NCBI RefSeq assembly: GCF_000803265.1
Contig: NW_014575400.1
Location: 124,001-188,000 of the forward strand
Origin: Ordospora colligata OC4
Lineage: Eukaryota > Microsporidia > Ordosporidae
DNA: 64,000 nt
Reading direction: 5' to 3'
Part shown: one piece after another, positions 35,946 through 45,559 of the stretch
How positions within the stretch are numbered: the stretch's first letter is position 1
How the letters are laid out: each line of letters starts with the position of its first letter
Position numbers and translations under genes: made by a program
Notes under the pieces: model-generated
What the model saw: the letters and a program-made list of their open reading frames with translations, nothing else
Database searches by the model: none
What the model was told of the DNA's origin: nothing

Positions 35946-36845
35946 ATGAGAATGAGGTTGAATGAATTGCGAATGAACAGAAGATTGAACAAGGAAGTGG
36001 ATTGTGAGTTGATCAAGATGTATGGTGGACAAGAGAGTGAAAGTTGTTTTGACGGAGTAGATTCTGAGATGCAATTATGTGGAGAGATGATGAAGAAGAC
36101 CTGGAACGAAGGATTGTTTGTTGATGGAGAAGATGGAGATATGCGTATTAGACAGAAACAAGTGATGGACATGAGTGAAGATACCAATATGAGGATGAAG
36201 AAGGAGGATGAAGAAAGATTTAATCCGTATGACGATAATTCAGGAACAACAGTATGTTTGAAGCAAGAAGGATTTATTGTTATTTCGGCAGACACAAGGC
36301 ACTCTTCAAGCATGGGCATAAACTCACGTGAGATGTCGAAGATATACCGGCTTGGTGATTTTTTTCTGACAGCAACTGGATTTTATGCAGATGGGCATGA
36401 AGTGTATGTGAAGATGATGTATGAGATCAAGAAGTACGAGGGGGATGGTCGAATGAGTATACACAGTGCAGCGAATATGCTCTCGAAGATTCTGTACTCA
36501 AAGAGGTTTTTCCCATACTATGCGTTTTGTACGCTGAGTGGATTTGAAGGTAGAAAGCCATATGTATATGGATATGATCCATTGGGATCGTTTGGATCTG
36601 TGACTTGTATTTGCAATGGAAGTGGAAAGCCTATGATACAGCCGCTTCTTGATTCGTTTATTGACAAGAAGAACTGGTACGGTGCAAGCAGCACGAATGT
36701 GAGTGAGGAGGATTGTGTAAGGCTTGTTGCAAAGGCATTTAATGCAGCAGCCGAGAGGGATGTGAAGACGAAGGACGGATTGGAAGTGTATGTTTTGAGG
36801 GATGGGAGTGTTGAAAGAAGGATGATTGCGTTGAGAAGAGATTAA
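35946..36845 (+). CDS. PRE7: 20S proteasome beta6 subunit with long N-terminal extension
   Basis: Inner-ring beta subunit, non-catalytic in yeast. 299 aa. The core starts near residue 88 (ERFNPYDDNSGTTV) with VISADTRHSSSMGINSREMSKIY, MLSKILYSKRFFPYYAF, GYDPLGSFGS, MIQPLLDSFIDKKNW, AERDVKTKDGLEVYVL; these match PSMB1/PRE7 closely. CCC is 6 bp before the ATG at 35946. The first ~87 residues, acidic and Met-rich, have no counterpart; PRE7 propeptides are normally about 20-30 residues. Confidence 0.9.
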   Translation: MRMRLNELRMNRRLNKEVDCELIKMYGGQESESCFDGVDSEMQLCGEMMKKTWNEGLFVDGEDGDMRIRQKQVMDMSEDTNMRMKKEDEERFNPYDDNSGTTVCLKQEGFIVISADTRHSSSMGINSREMSKIYRLGDFFLTATGFYADGHEVYVKMMYEIKKYEGDGRMSIHSAANMLSKILYSKRFFPYYAFCTLSGFEGRKPYVYGYDPLGSFGSVTCICNGSGKPMIQPLLDSFIDKKNWYGASSTNVSEEDCVRLVAKAFNAAAERDVKTKDGLEVYVLRDGSVERRMIALRRD

Positions 36846-36939
36846 ATTCTGTTTGGTTTATGCGGATGGATTGTTTTTTATGGATTGGGATGCATGAATT
36901 TATTTGAAACATAAGTAATGATAAGTGAATCCCCAATTA

Positions 36940-38874
36940 ATGAGTTTTTTGATTTTTATGTTTATGCTGTTTGTGTATTCTGAGAGTCTTGGAATCAGAT
37001 ATGATGATATTATCAGTAAGTGGGTAACTTATGAAAGGAGGAGGATGGCAGACAAGACATTTGATCCAGTGCAGGCGATGTTTGTGATTGAGGATGGAAT
37101 GCCGTGTACTGCATTAGTAATGGGTAGGAATGCTATTTCTAGTGCAGTTGAGATGTTTGAAGATGGATTTGAAGGGATACCCAGCGGGGGGAATATTGAG
37201 AATGCTTCTGAAGGAAGATACAGGGTCAAAGGATATGAAACGGAGATTGATGTGAAGGGAATGAATTATCTGTGCCTGAAGACAGGGATTGATGCTTTTA
37301 GGCACGTCAAGTTAGAGAGTGTGGACAAGGTTGGGATTGCATACAGGACATATTTTGGAGCGGAGCAGGCCATGGAGCTTGGAGAGAGTTTGGCTGATGT
37401 GGTGGATATGGAAGAGGTGTATGTGGTGCCTGAAGCTCTTTGTGGACTTGTATCCAAAGTTGGACACATAGATGGAGAAGCTGAATTTTTGTGTTTGGTG
37501 ATATCTATGAGTGGAAGCAAGGGAATGCTTTCGTTGTATGATGTTGAGATAAGAGAGAGGAAAAGGAAATTTAAGAACCGAGCTCATGTTGAATGCCCGA
37601 TGGTAAGTGACAGGACGATACAACGGATGATTTATGAAGAGATAGAAGCTGAGCTTAGGAGGGATATACAAAGCAAGGAAGATGTGAGCGATGAGAAGAA
37701 GGATGTGACGTTTTACCCGCGAACTGGAGAAGGGCAATTGTATGATTTGAAGGTTGATATGAAACCTGTGTACAAGGAGGTCAGTAAAGGATTGAGGTAC
37801 AAGGAGATAGTTGAAAACATTAAGATAATTGAAGGAGTACCGATAGTTGATGAGGAGGAGAATGTAAGGTATGTGGTTGAGGCGCCTGTGTTTAACACTG
37901 GGAACATACAGAAGATGATAATGAAAGCAGTTGAAGAAGATCGGAAGAAAATAGAAAATACGGTTGAGAAAGTTTATGCGATGATTGATGCAGAGAGAAA
38001 AGATGGAAAGCAGATTTCTGTGATAATGCGATCTGAGTTTAGCGAGAATCCTGTTTTTGACGAAGTGTTCAAGATGTTTGGAAAGAGAGAGCATGTAAAA
38101 GCGGAAGATATTGAGCAGGGAGCGGCAAGGGTGTTAAGGAGCCAATGCGAGGTTGAGGATGAGAAGTATCTGCGTGTTTTGAGAAAAGAGAGTCAAGGAA
38201 AGAGATACTTGGATGAGGTGAAGCTACGCAAGGATGTAGATGCAATAAGAGCAGAAGTGGAGAACGATGGAATTGAGAAGATGTTTGGAGGAGCCGAGAT
38301 TAATGAAGAGGATAAGTTTTTTATGAGGATTGGCGAAATGAATAGCTGTGAGGAGCTGGAGAGGGTGAGGAGTAGATGGAATGAGCTGAAGAGAATGGAG
38401 AGTGAAAGGCAGAGGGAACTTGTAAGCAGGATTAGTAATTTGGAGAGTTTGAGGAAGGCAATACAGGAAGGAAAGAAGAAGCAAAAGGAGGTGAGTGAGC
38501 CATGGAAGGAACAGATTAGAGGATATGTTGAGAAAGCAGATTTGGCGTATAAACAGATGAGTAAAGACATGAAGTCGAGGAGTGTAGATATTGAGGATGC
38601 AGAGCTTGAGCTAGTAGTCAAGGTGAAGATGGCGACTGGTGAATATGACGAAAAGATCAGAAAGGAGAAAGAAGCCAAAGAAGCACAACAGAAGAGTGCT
38701 AAGGAAGTCAAAGAAGGGGATGTGAGGGATAATATTGATGAAGAAAAGGGAACCACAAGTGGAGATGATGAAAGAAATAAAGATGAGCATGGAGTAGGAG
38801 AAAATAAGAGCGATGGAGGAAGTAATTGTAGTGGAAAGGAAGGAGTCTCGGATGAAGAAAAACAAGAGTTATAA
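36940..38874 (+). CDS. Secreted/ER-luminal Hsp70-superfamily relative (GRP170/LHS1-like), degenerate
   Basis: 644 aa. CCCC precedes the ATG at 36940; a GTG five codons upstream is not the start. Signal peptide MSFLIFMFMLFVYSESLG. The first 200 residues have the outline of an Hsp70 ATPase domain: MFVIEDGMPCTALVMGRNAIS (cf. VIxxxGxxxxFGxxA), then RTYFGAEQAMELGESLADVVDMEEVYVVPEALCGLVSK followed by LCLVISMSGSKGMLSLYDV, as in PxYFxxxQRxAL..AAxLAG..VLxLIxEN..AAL. ATP-binding motifs are eroded. The C-terminal half is coiled coil with a highly charged tail, ending KQEL, an ER-retention-like tetrapeptide. Inference, but the layout is specific. Confidence 0.45.
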   Translation: MSFLIFMFMLFVYSESLGIRYDDIISKWVTYERRRMADKTFDPVQAMFVIEDGMPCTALVMGRNAISSAVEMFEDGFEGIPSGGNIENASEGRYRVKGYETEIDVKGMNYLCLKTGIDAFRHVKLESVDKVGIAYRTYFGAEQAMELGESLADVVDMEEVYVVPEALCGLVSKVGHIDGEAEFLCLVISMSGSKGMLSLYDVEIRERKRKFKNRAHVECPMVSDRTIQRMIYEEIEAELRRDIQSKEDVSDEKKDVTFYPRTGEGQLYDLKVDMKPVYKEVSKGLRYKEIVENIKIIEGVPIVDEEENVRYVVEAPVFNTGNIQKMIMKAVEEDRKKIENTVEKVYAMIDAERKDGKQISVIMRSEFSENPVFDEVFKMFGKREHVKAEDIEQGAARVLRSQCEVEDEKYLRVLRKESQGKRYLDEVKLRKDVDAIRAEVENDGIEKMFGGAEINEEDKFFMRIGEMNSCEELERVRSRWNELKRMESERQRELVSRISNLESLRKAIQEGKKKQKEVSEPWKEQIRGYVEKADLAYKQMSKDMKSRSVDIEDAELELVVKVKMATGEYDEKIRKEKEAKEAQQKSAKEVKEGDVRDNIDEEKGTTSGDDERNKDEHGVGENKSDGGSNCSGKEGVSDEEKQEL

Positions 38875-38935
38875 TCAATGAGAGATATAAGGCAAAAGAG
38901 TTATAATCAATGAAAGGTAAGAACAAGAGTTATAG
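38864..38935 (+). repeat. Direct repeat carrying the 3' end of the upstream gene
   Basis: AAGAGTTATAATCAATGA at 38864-38881 (covering the stop codon at 38872) and 38896-38913, then a partial copy (AACAAGAGTTATAG) at about 38922-38935. The second copy lies just past the gene, so the end of the coding region has been duplicated in the spacer. The rest of 38875-39120 is A/G-rich and featureless. Confidence 0.7.
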
Positions 38936-39120
38936 GAGATGAGAGTTATAAAGTGAATGGAATTTATTAAAGACGATTGTTTTATTGTATTTATGGTTTT
39001 GATGATTTTATGTTTGTGATGAGCTCTTAATTGAAATATGGAATAGCTTATGATGGAGGAGGTAATCGAGAAGGAAGGAATGGGAATGTGGTTATAGCAT
39101 AGAAAAATGAGCCCTTGTTG

Positions 39121-42100
39121 ATGGACAATAGCAAAGCGAAGTATGAGGCAGAGATTACGAAGAAGCTTGATGCATTTAAGAATGCGAAGGAATGGTCTGA
39201 TTTTATTTCTTTGCTGAATTCACTTGACAGCACTATCAAAAGATATGCGATTGCGGATGTTCCCAAGAAGAAGCTTTTGTTCAAACGATTGAATCAGTGC
39301 CTGAATCCAGGATTGCCAGCTGGTGTGCACAACAAGGCGTTGGAAACGTACTCTTTGGTGTTTGGGAAGCTTTCAAGAGAGGACTTTGTGAAAGAGTTTG
39401 ACTTTCTGACGCTTGGTCTTTTTACGTTTTCTGCGCATAGTCGGATTCTTGTGACTGGATCGTTTTTGGATGTGCTTGAGAAGTATATTATTCCACTTGG
39501 AAAGTGTATTGAGAAGTATTGCAAGAGTGTTTTGATTGGACTGTTTCCACCGATGGAGTTTGAGTCTGGAGAGTACTACAACCGAGCAAGATTGATAATG
39601 ATGGACTTTAGGAAGTTTGTATCGACGGATATGTTTTATCACTCACTCTGGAGTATTTTTTTGAATGATGAGAGATTGAGAATGTCTATATCAAACTACA
39701 TATTTGATGCAGAAAAGGAGGATGTGATACATGACAGCATGAAGCTTGTATCTAAGGCGTTGTGTGCAGGTCTAGCAAGCGAATCTGCGTTGGTTGTGAG
39801 ACGATGTCTTGATTTATTGATATATGTGTTTGCAGACACAGGTAGTATTGAGGATGGAATGATTACTTGTGACCTTGTTGAGGCAGTTGTGAAGCTTTTT
39901 GTAAAGAGGGATCTTTCGCTCAACAAGAGGATTTATGCATGGATGAAGTTGAATGAGAGAGCTTGCAGATCGGATTTGGCGCTTCTTACGAATGTGATGA
40001 GGAGGTTTATTGCAAGAAGCAGTGCTGAGGACATGCAGTTTTTTTTCAGGATTCTGATAACACTACAGGACAAAGGGAACCTGTGCGAGGTTATTATGTA
40101 TAATCTTGTGTTTGAAGTTCTTGAGAGTCTTAGACAGCATAGTAATGGAGATTTTGTAAGTGTGATCAGTGGAGAGTTTTTAGAGGGACATAATGAGAAG
40201 ATAGACGTTCTGAAGATAGCAAAGGTGTTTTTGACAAGTGATCTTGATGGGATGTGGAGGATATTCTATATGAAGTTAAGAAAGGAGCTTATTGAAGAGA
40301 ATGAATGCGAGATGGTTAGCATGAATGATGAGTGTATTAGTGTTGATGGCATGAGATTGGGTTCTGTACAAGACCGTTATATTGAATCTTGGAATACAAA
40401 TGAATGTATTTTTACAGATGTGAGTCAAGAGCAGAAAATAAAATGTGATGATAGATATGATGCAAGAGAAATAATGAAGATGCAGTTTGATACGGGAATG
40501 CGTCTTGGTTGTGACGAGATGCTTGATATTGTAAGATATGTTGTTGAGGAACATGTGATGGTTGATGTGGAGGTCTGTAAGTATCATCTTCCGTTTTTGA
40601 CTGGCCTTGTGCTGCAGAATTCCCAACAGTTTGATTTTGGAGTGCTGCTTAGATTTTTGAGGCTGAGCATTGAAGTGATGAAGCTTGAGGAAGGGAATCC
40701 AGGAAGGCAAGAATGTATGCAGGAGATGGTTTACAGATTTTATATTGAAGAGAATACCGAACTTCTGAAGTTTATACAACCTTGGCTGCTCAGTGAGATT
40801 TCCGTACATCTTGAACGTGTTATTGAGTTTGATGCAGAACGTCTATTACCGCTAATGATTGAGTTTATGAAGAAATATGGAGTTGGCGTGTTTTCGAATG
40901 AGTTTATGCAACGATACCATGAGATTGTGTTGAATATGCCTGCGGGCGTTATTAAGAAGCATTTACAGGTTTATGAGATGATTGACATAAATAAGCTTGA
41001 TTGCTTGATAATGTTTGAGACTCTGTGGGAAAGATTTTGTATGAGTGGGAAGGGAGCATGTTTGAAGAAGAAGGTTAAGCAGGTGGATGAAGGGTTGAAT
41101 GAATGGAGATATGAACTGGATGTTGAAGTCAGTGATGTATGTGTGGCAAGCACAGCGAGAAGTAATGCAAATGCGGACCTAATGAAAGAAGGCCTGATGT
41201 TGCATTGGGATTGTGATCATTGGCTGTTTGCAGAGCTTATATGGCTATACAATGATGTTTTCAACGGGGAGTTTGAAAGGTTTCTTCTGGAAAAGATAGG
41301 AGAAGGGCAGGTTAAAGAAGTGGGATGTTTTCTAATTGCAAAGATTGAGGAGTTCAAGGGAGAGTTTGACTTTATGGAGGTATACTATGTAATCAATTGC
41401 AAGCTTGATGCCGAGGATTCTGTGTTGGACATGCTCTTATGCTCTTTAACATATTTTGATGATATATTTTTGTATCTTATTAGGAGCATCGAGAGATCAT
41501 GCATGAATGTGAGTGAGAGAATGATTAATGGTGTATCTGATACTAATCGGATTTTTGGGGTTCTTAGATGTATAAGGAATCTATTGAGGCACTCGAGAAG
41601 ATTCAGGAATTTGCTTCGGGAATCAGAAAATTTAATAGAGTCTAAGGTATTTCTTCCAGGTGCGAATGTGAATGCGAAGGAAATGGTTTACAGGATGCTT
41701 GTGCATTTACTTGTACATAAACATGGATGTAGACAAATGAACATTGAAGTAGTGCAGATGCTTGAAGTGCTTGTGAGGAAAGGGATCCTGGATGGTGCTA
41801 CATTGAATGTAATTGATGTTTTGAGGATTGCTGAGGTTGCAAAGGAAAATAGAGAAGATTCGGTGATTGTTCTTGGGATTGGATCAATACTTAGACATAG
41901 TGGCAATGCTTCTGTGATTTGTGAAGTTTGTGTGATTCTTGATAGTTGGTGTTTCTACTATCATGAGATGCTTGAATATATTTTTTCACTGCCTGATAGA
42001 CTGCAGAGGAAAATTATTGCGAATGTGATGTCCATGCTTAAGAATGAGGGATTCGGATTGATGATAGCACGTGAAATTTTAGAAAGTATGTTGCTGAAGA

Positions 42101-43710
42101 GAGGAGTTGAAGCCGATCTTCCTGGTGTTATTGATAGAAGCATGGGTTTTATGTTTGATTTTTTTGAAAGTCAATATGAACCTGATTGCGAGGATGCATG
42201 CGCCAAATGTTGTGTGAAAGGTAAGTATAATATTGGCGAGGGTATGATTGATGATGGAGTGCCTGTGAATAAGAAGTGTGTGAATGCCAGGATGAACATA
42301 TTGAAGCTTAAAGCAGCCAAACAGTTGTCTGAGCTGTTTTTTAAGAAGGTACCGATAAAGTTTATTGAAAGGCTTGTTGAACAGCCGTGTGCCCAGCTTA
42401 TAGAAGTGCTTGACTTTAAGGAACAGCTTTATGCATCGGTTCTGAATGCGCCATCGAGTAATGCACAAATGTTTAGACTGTTAATGCATTTGAATGGGCT
42501 GATAGATAAGCAGGAGCTGATGGATTTGTTTGAAAAATCAAGAGGGATGTTTGAGAGGGTTTCGTCTTATAGGATAGGGCCATACTACACGTCTCTGCTT
42601 TTTGGATTAGATACTCTTTCTAGGCTGAATATGAAAAATAACAGTGAGCCTCTTGTGCTGATGTTTCTGCAGAATTCTGTGTATTTCCTACAGAAACGAC
42701 TTGATATTAAGTGCAAAGGCGGAGAAGATTGTTTTAAAGACGAGTTTGAGCTACTTGATGCGATTGTTGGATTTGAAGATGGTGTTTTAGGTGTGATGCC
42801 TGGGATGATAGGTGTGATATTTACATTGATAAACTCGAATGATGCTTACCTGAGAGAGAAGGGAATAGATTTGCTTATGAGGGTGAGTTCTGAAAAGGCC
42901 GAGGTGAAGTATTGGAAACGGGAGTTTCTGGAGATTTTCCACATGCTTGATTTTTTTTCGCATGAATTGCATAAGAAAACTGCATTGATGAGGAAAATAG
43001 TGGTTGATGACCCGAATGTGATAAGTGAGCTTATTTTAAGACTTGATGGAGGGTTTTTTGTATCTCAAGCATCTGATGTGAATAACAAGGTGCTTGTACT
43101 CAAGCGGATATCTTACATTATATTCTGTGCGCCTTACAACCACTTCTTAGGTGTATCATTGAAGATAGTTGAGAAGATAGCAATGCTTATAAGTCATACG
43201 TCTGCTAAAGTTAAGAAGGAGGTATTATTTCTATCGAAAGTTCTGCTCCTGAAGATGTCGCATGATAAGCTTATTAGTCTTTATCCAATATTATTTTATG
43301 ATGTTGGGGTGACTGTTGAGGAGGCTGAGAATGAAGATTTGGCGTTACTTGGAGAAGCGCTTAAGTTGTTAGATGTTGTTTTTTTGCTGAACACGTCTCA
43401 ACTTTCTGAGATTAGTGTAGTTTTTCTTGATTTTTACAGGAAAGCAGATGGAATGAGAAAGGGAGTGTTTAGCAAGACTGAAGAGGTGTTAAGGCAAGCC
43501 TGGAAGATTGATATAGATATTGAAGAGCACCCAATGCCAGAGAAGCGGGTGCCTTTGATGATGCCTGGGAAAGTTTGCAGAGAGAATGTCTTGAGATACA
43601 TGGGCTCAGCAGCCATGTACTACAACTGGTTGAACGTAAACTGCTGTGAGATAGATTATGAGCATTTGTTTAGTATGATTCTGGATGAGTTAAAGGAGGT
43701 TCCTGAATAA
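39121..43710 (+). CDS. DOP1: Dopey/DOP1-family trafficking protein
   Basis: Large peripheral protein of Golgi/endosome trafficking (Dop1 works with the Neo1 flippase and Mon2 in yeast). 1529 aa, the longest gene in the window. The N-terminal Dopey domain is clear: AKEWSDFISLLNSLDS, VPKKKLLFKRLNQCLNPGLPAGVHNKALETYSLVF, YIIPLG..., FESGEYYNRARLIM. The rest is helical repeats with no distinct motif. GCCC lies about 8 bp before the ATG at 39121; the TTG two codons earlier is not the start. Confidence 0.88.
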   Translation: MDNSKAKYEAEITKKLDAFKNAKEWSDFISLLNSLDSTIKRYAIADVPKKKLLFKRLNQCLNPGLPAGVHNKALETYSLVFGKLSREDFVKEFDFLTLGLFTFSAHSRILVTGSFLDVLEKYIIPLGKCIEKYCKSVLIGLFPPMEFESGEYYNRARLIMMDFRKFVSTDMFYHSLWSIFLNDERLRMSISNYIFDAEKEDVIHDSMKLVSKALCAGLASESALVVRRCLDLLIYVFADTGSIEDGMITCDLVEAVVKLFVKRDLSLNKRIYAWMKLNERACRSDLALLTNVMRRFIARSSAEDMQFFFRILITLQDKGNLCEVIMYNLVFEVLESLRQHSNGDFVSVISGEFLEGHNEKIDVLKIAKVFLTSDLDGMWRIFYMKLRKELIEENECEMVSMNDECISVDGMRLGSVQDRYIESWNTNECIFTDVSQEQKIKCDDRYDAREIMKMQFDTGMRLGCDEMLDIVRYVVEEHVMVDVEVCKYHLPFLTGLVLQNSQQFDFGVLLRFLRLSIEVMKLEEGNPGRQECMQEMVYRFYIEENTELLKFIQPWLLSEISVHLERVIEFDAERLLPLMIEFMKKYGVGVFSNEFMQRYHEIVLNMPAGVIKKHLQVYEMIDINKLDCLIMFETLWERFCMSGKGACLKKKVKQVDEGLNEWRYELDVEVSDVCVASTARSNANADLMKEGLMLHWDCDHWLFAELIWLYNDVFNGEFERFLLEKIGEGQVKEVGCFLIAKIEEFKGEFDFMEVYYVINCKLDAEDSVLDMLLCSLTYFDDIFLYLIRSIERSCMNVSERMINGVSDTNRIFGVLRCIRNLLRHSRRFRNLLRESENLIESKVFLPGANVNAKEMVYRMLVHLLVHKHGCRQMNIEVVQMLEVLVRKGILDGATLNVIDVLRIAEVAKENREDSVIVLGIGSILRHSGNASVICEVCVILDSWCFYYHEMLEYIFSLPDRLQRKIIANVMSMLKNEGFGLMIAREILESMLLKRGVEADLPGVIDRSMGFMFDFFESQYEPDCEDACAKCCVKGKYNIGEGMIDDGVPVNKKCVNARMNILKLKAAKQLSELFFKKVPIKFIERLVEQPCAQLIEVLDFKEQLYASVLNAPSSNAQMFRLLMHLNGLIDKQELMDLFEKSRGMFERVSSYRIGPYYTSLLFGLDTLSRLNMKNNSEPLVLMFLQNSVYFLQKRLDIKCKGGEDCFKDEFELLDAIVGFEDGVLGVMPGMIGVIFTLINSNDAYLREKGIDLLMRVSSEKAEVKYWKREFLEIFHMLDFFSHELHKKTALMRKIVVDDPNVISELILRLDGGFFVSQASDVNNKVLVLKRISYIIFCAPYNHFLGVSLKIVEKIAMLISHTSAKVKKEVLFLSKVLLLKMSHDKLISLYPILFYDVGVTVEEAENEDLALLGEALKLLDVVFLLNTSQLSEISVVFLDFYRKADGMRKGVFSKTEEVLRQAWKIDIDIEEHPMPEKRVPLMMPGKVCRENVLRYMGSAAMYYNWLNVNCCEIDYEHLFSMILDELKEVPE

Positions 43711-43750
43711 ATTGTTTGCTTGTGATTGGAGGAATGCCCTGTGTTTTTTG

Positions 43751-44065
43751 ATGAGAGAGGTGTATGCGGTATTTAAGGATGAAGAGAAAAAGTATGCAAC
43801 TGGACCTTTTGAGCCTCTTGTTCTTGATTTAGTTCAAGGCCTGAGTGATATAGCAAGCAATGTTTACAAGGATGAGTTTCTCAGTGTTGAGCTTGATGAC
43901 AATAGAATTAGGGTATTGAGGAAACCCAAGAATGTGATGGTTATTTGTGTAAGCAAGAATGATTGTGAGCACCAGATGGAATTTTTGTATCGAGTCTATG
44001 GAGTATGTAAAGCATATGAGAATTTTGGATTGATGGACATTCTTGTGGGACGGTATTTTGATTGA
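43751..44065 (+). CDS. Small longin-like protein, 104 aa, tentative
   Basis: Start at 43751 from the CCC at about 43737; the frame is open 13 codons further up to a TTG. The arrangement of strands and helices (LVLDLVQGLSDIASN, FLSVELDDNRIRVLR, NVMVICVSKNDCEHQMEFLYRVYGVCK) resembles the longin/roadblock folds of trafficking proteins, but there is no firm match. Position after DOP1 in the same orientation fits a trafficking role but does not prove it. Confidence 0.4.
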   Translation: MREVYAVFKDEEKKYATGPFEPLVLDLVQGLSDIASNVYKDEFLSVELDDNRIRVLRKPKNVMVICVSKNDCEHQMEFLYRVYGVCKAYENFGLMDILVGRYFD

Positions 44066-44171
44066 AGATGGATATGCTTGCTTCGAAAGCATGTTATAGC
44101 ATCATAATAAATTTTGGCTGGCCTAACACAGCTGGGAAAATAAATTTTTTTGATAATGGATGCCCAAAGAA

Positions 44172-44474
44172 ATGGTAAGTCGGTGCAAGCAGATTAATTT
44201 GTAGAGTAAAGGAACAGCAAGCTTTGGAAAGAAGAACAAGAGAAACATGGAGATGTGTAGAAGATGCGGAAGGCAATCTTATCACAAGCAGAAAAACTCG
44301 TGTTCCTCGTGTGCGTATCCTAATCCAAAGATGAGGACGCCTGCATCAATAAAGGCAAGGCGTAGACGCAATATTGGAACGGGAAGGATGAGACATATGA
44401 AGAAAGAGAGGATTGCAGCGAAGAATGGGCATAGGGGAAACCCCATATTGAGGGCGTTGTGGGCCAAGAATTAA
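44172..44474 (+). CDS. RPL37: 60S ribosomal protein eL37, with intron
   Basis: Exon 1 is only the ATG (44172-44174), the intron is 44175-44204, and exon 2 is 44205-44474. The spliced protein (90 aa) begins [15 protein letters not shown], which is the family N-terminus, followed by [25 protein letters not shown] and [15 protein letters not shown]. The unspliced reading would start at MEMCRR and lose the N-terminal arm that every eL37 has. CCC lies 7 bp before the ATG. Confidence 0.92.
44175..44204 (+). other. Spliceosomal intron of RPL37 (30 nt)
   Basis: Starts GTAAGTCGG, contains TTAAT directly before the acceptor (AATTTGTAG), only 30 nt. It starts immediately after the start codon. The next AG (44206) would give a stop codon, so the acceptor is set by the frame. 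Confidence 0.85.
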
Positions 44475-44590
44475 AGAGATGTTCTTGAAATAATTTATTT
44501 TGGTTATTGTTTTGTATGAATATGAATGTGTAGATTTTGTGTATGTTATGATGGGCAATATGATGAATAAGGATCTTTTGCCAAGCCCTG

Positions 44591-45289
44591 ATGAAACTTT
44601 TAGTTTATGCTGGTTGTGCAATAGGCGCGTTGTTTTATGGAATAGAAAGGATAAGAGATGGAATGGAGGGAGTGAAACCATATGCAAAAGAGATTGTGCA
44701 AGGATGGAACACCACCGTATACCTGATGAATACAGAAAGAGAGATAAGGAATATACCATTTCCACTACTGATTCAGCAGCTTAGCAATTTAGATGAGTTT
44801 GTGATAGAGAGGGGAGGAAGTGTTTATGTGATCAAGCCGTTTAAGTCGATCCGGATAGATTCTAGCGATGGCAGATTGATATTTGGCATTTTTTATGGAA
44901 TTGAAAGTGTAACAAATGATGAGGTAATAGTGAAGTATCTTATGCAAAAGTGGGAAGGAAATGTGGAGATGTACAGTAGTATTAAGGTTATGTTTACACC
45001 ATATTCTGGAGATAATAGAGTGGAAAGGGTGTATAGTGGAAGATCTGAACTGTGCATATTACGGGTTCTGACACCCAAACTGAATCTCAAACAAGAGATA
45101 AGGATGATGCAGATTTCTGCTTTGAATGTTAATGAAGAAGGAAATGAAAAGTATTGGATGGATTGCTTGGGATATGAATCTATGGATGGAAGTAATAAAG
45201 AAATTGTCGAGCAGGAGATAAAAGTGTTTGAGAAATTTGATAATACAGGTCTCAATGAAAAGGATATAAAGCATAAGGATGATGAATGA
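44591..45289 (+). CDS. Hypothetical protein with N-terminal hydrophobic segment, 232 aa
   Basis: CCC 2 bp before the ATG (AAGCCCTGATG). Short hydrophobic N-terminus (MKLLVYAGCAIGALFYGI) suggests a signal anchor. The body is beta-rich and acidic with no recognised motif. An overlapping frame starting at 44500 is a shadow. Confidence 0.6.
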   Translation: MKLLVYAGCAIGALFYGIERIRDGMEGVKPYAKEIVQGWNTTVYLMNTEREIRNIPFPLLIQQLSNLDEFVIERGGSVYVIKPFKSIRIDSSDGRLIFGIFYGIESVTNDEVIVKYLMQKWEGNVEMYSSIKVMFTPYSGDNRVERVYSGRSELCILRVLTPKLNLKQEIRMMQISALNVNEEGNEKYWMDCLGYESMDGSNKEIVEQEIKVFEKFDNTGLNEKDIKHKDDE

Positions 45290-45360
45290 ATTTATAACGA
45301 GGAGTGTAAGTGAAATGTGATGAGCAGCAGTTGTCCGGGAATGACAAAATTAAATGTTGT

Positions 45361-45432
45361 GGGCCTCTAGTATAATGGCTAGAACAGTTGGCTTCGGACC
45401 AATCAGTCTGGGTTCGAGTCCCGGGGGGCCCG
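45361..45432 (+). tRNA. tRNA-Arg (UCG)
   Basis: 72 nt. Acceptor GGGCCTC pairs with GGGGCCC at the 3' end (one GU pair), anticodon stem GTTGG/CCAAT closes the loop CTTCGGA, giving anticodon TCG. T-arm CTGGG-TTCGAGT-CCCGG. No intron, CCA not encoded. T-run just downstream. Confidence 0.95.
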
Positions 45433-45435
45433 TGC

Positions 45436-45440
45436 TTTTT
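45436..45440 (+). terminator. RNA polymerase III T-run after tRNA-Arg
   Basis: TTTTT four bases after the tRNA. Confidence 0.7.
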
Positions 45441-45559
45441 ATATTAAACCCCAATAAGAGTTATGCTACAAAAGCTGATTAAAATGCATTTTGTCAATGA
45501 CTTTTCCATGAATTTGTGAATAAGAATATATAAAATGTTGGATTATCATGATAATTGTT

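Noticed and set aside
44500..44784. 94-codon frame overlapping the 44591 gene
   Set aside because: The 44591 frame is longer and has CCC at its ATG.
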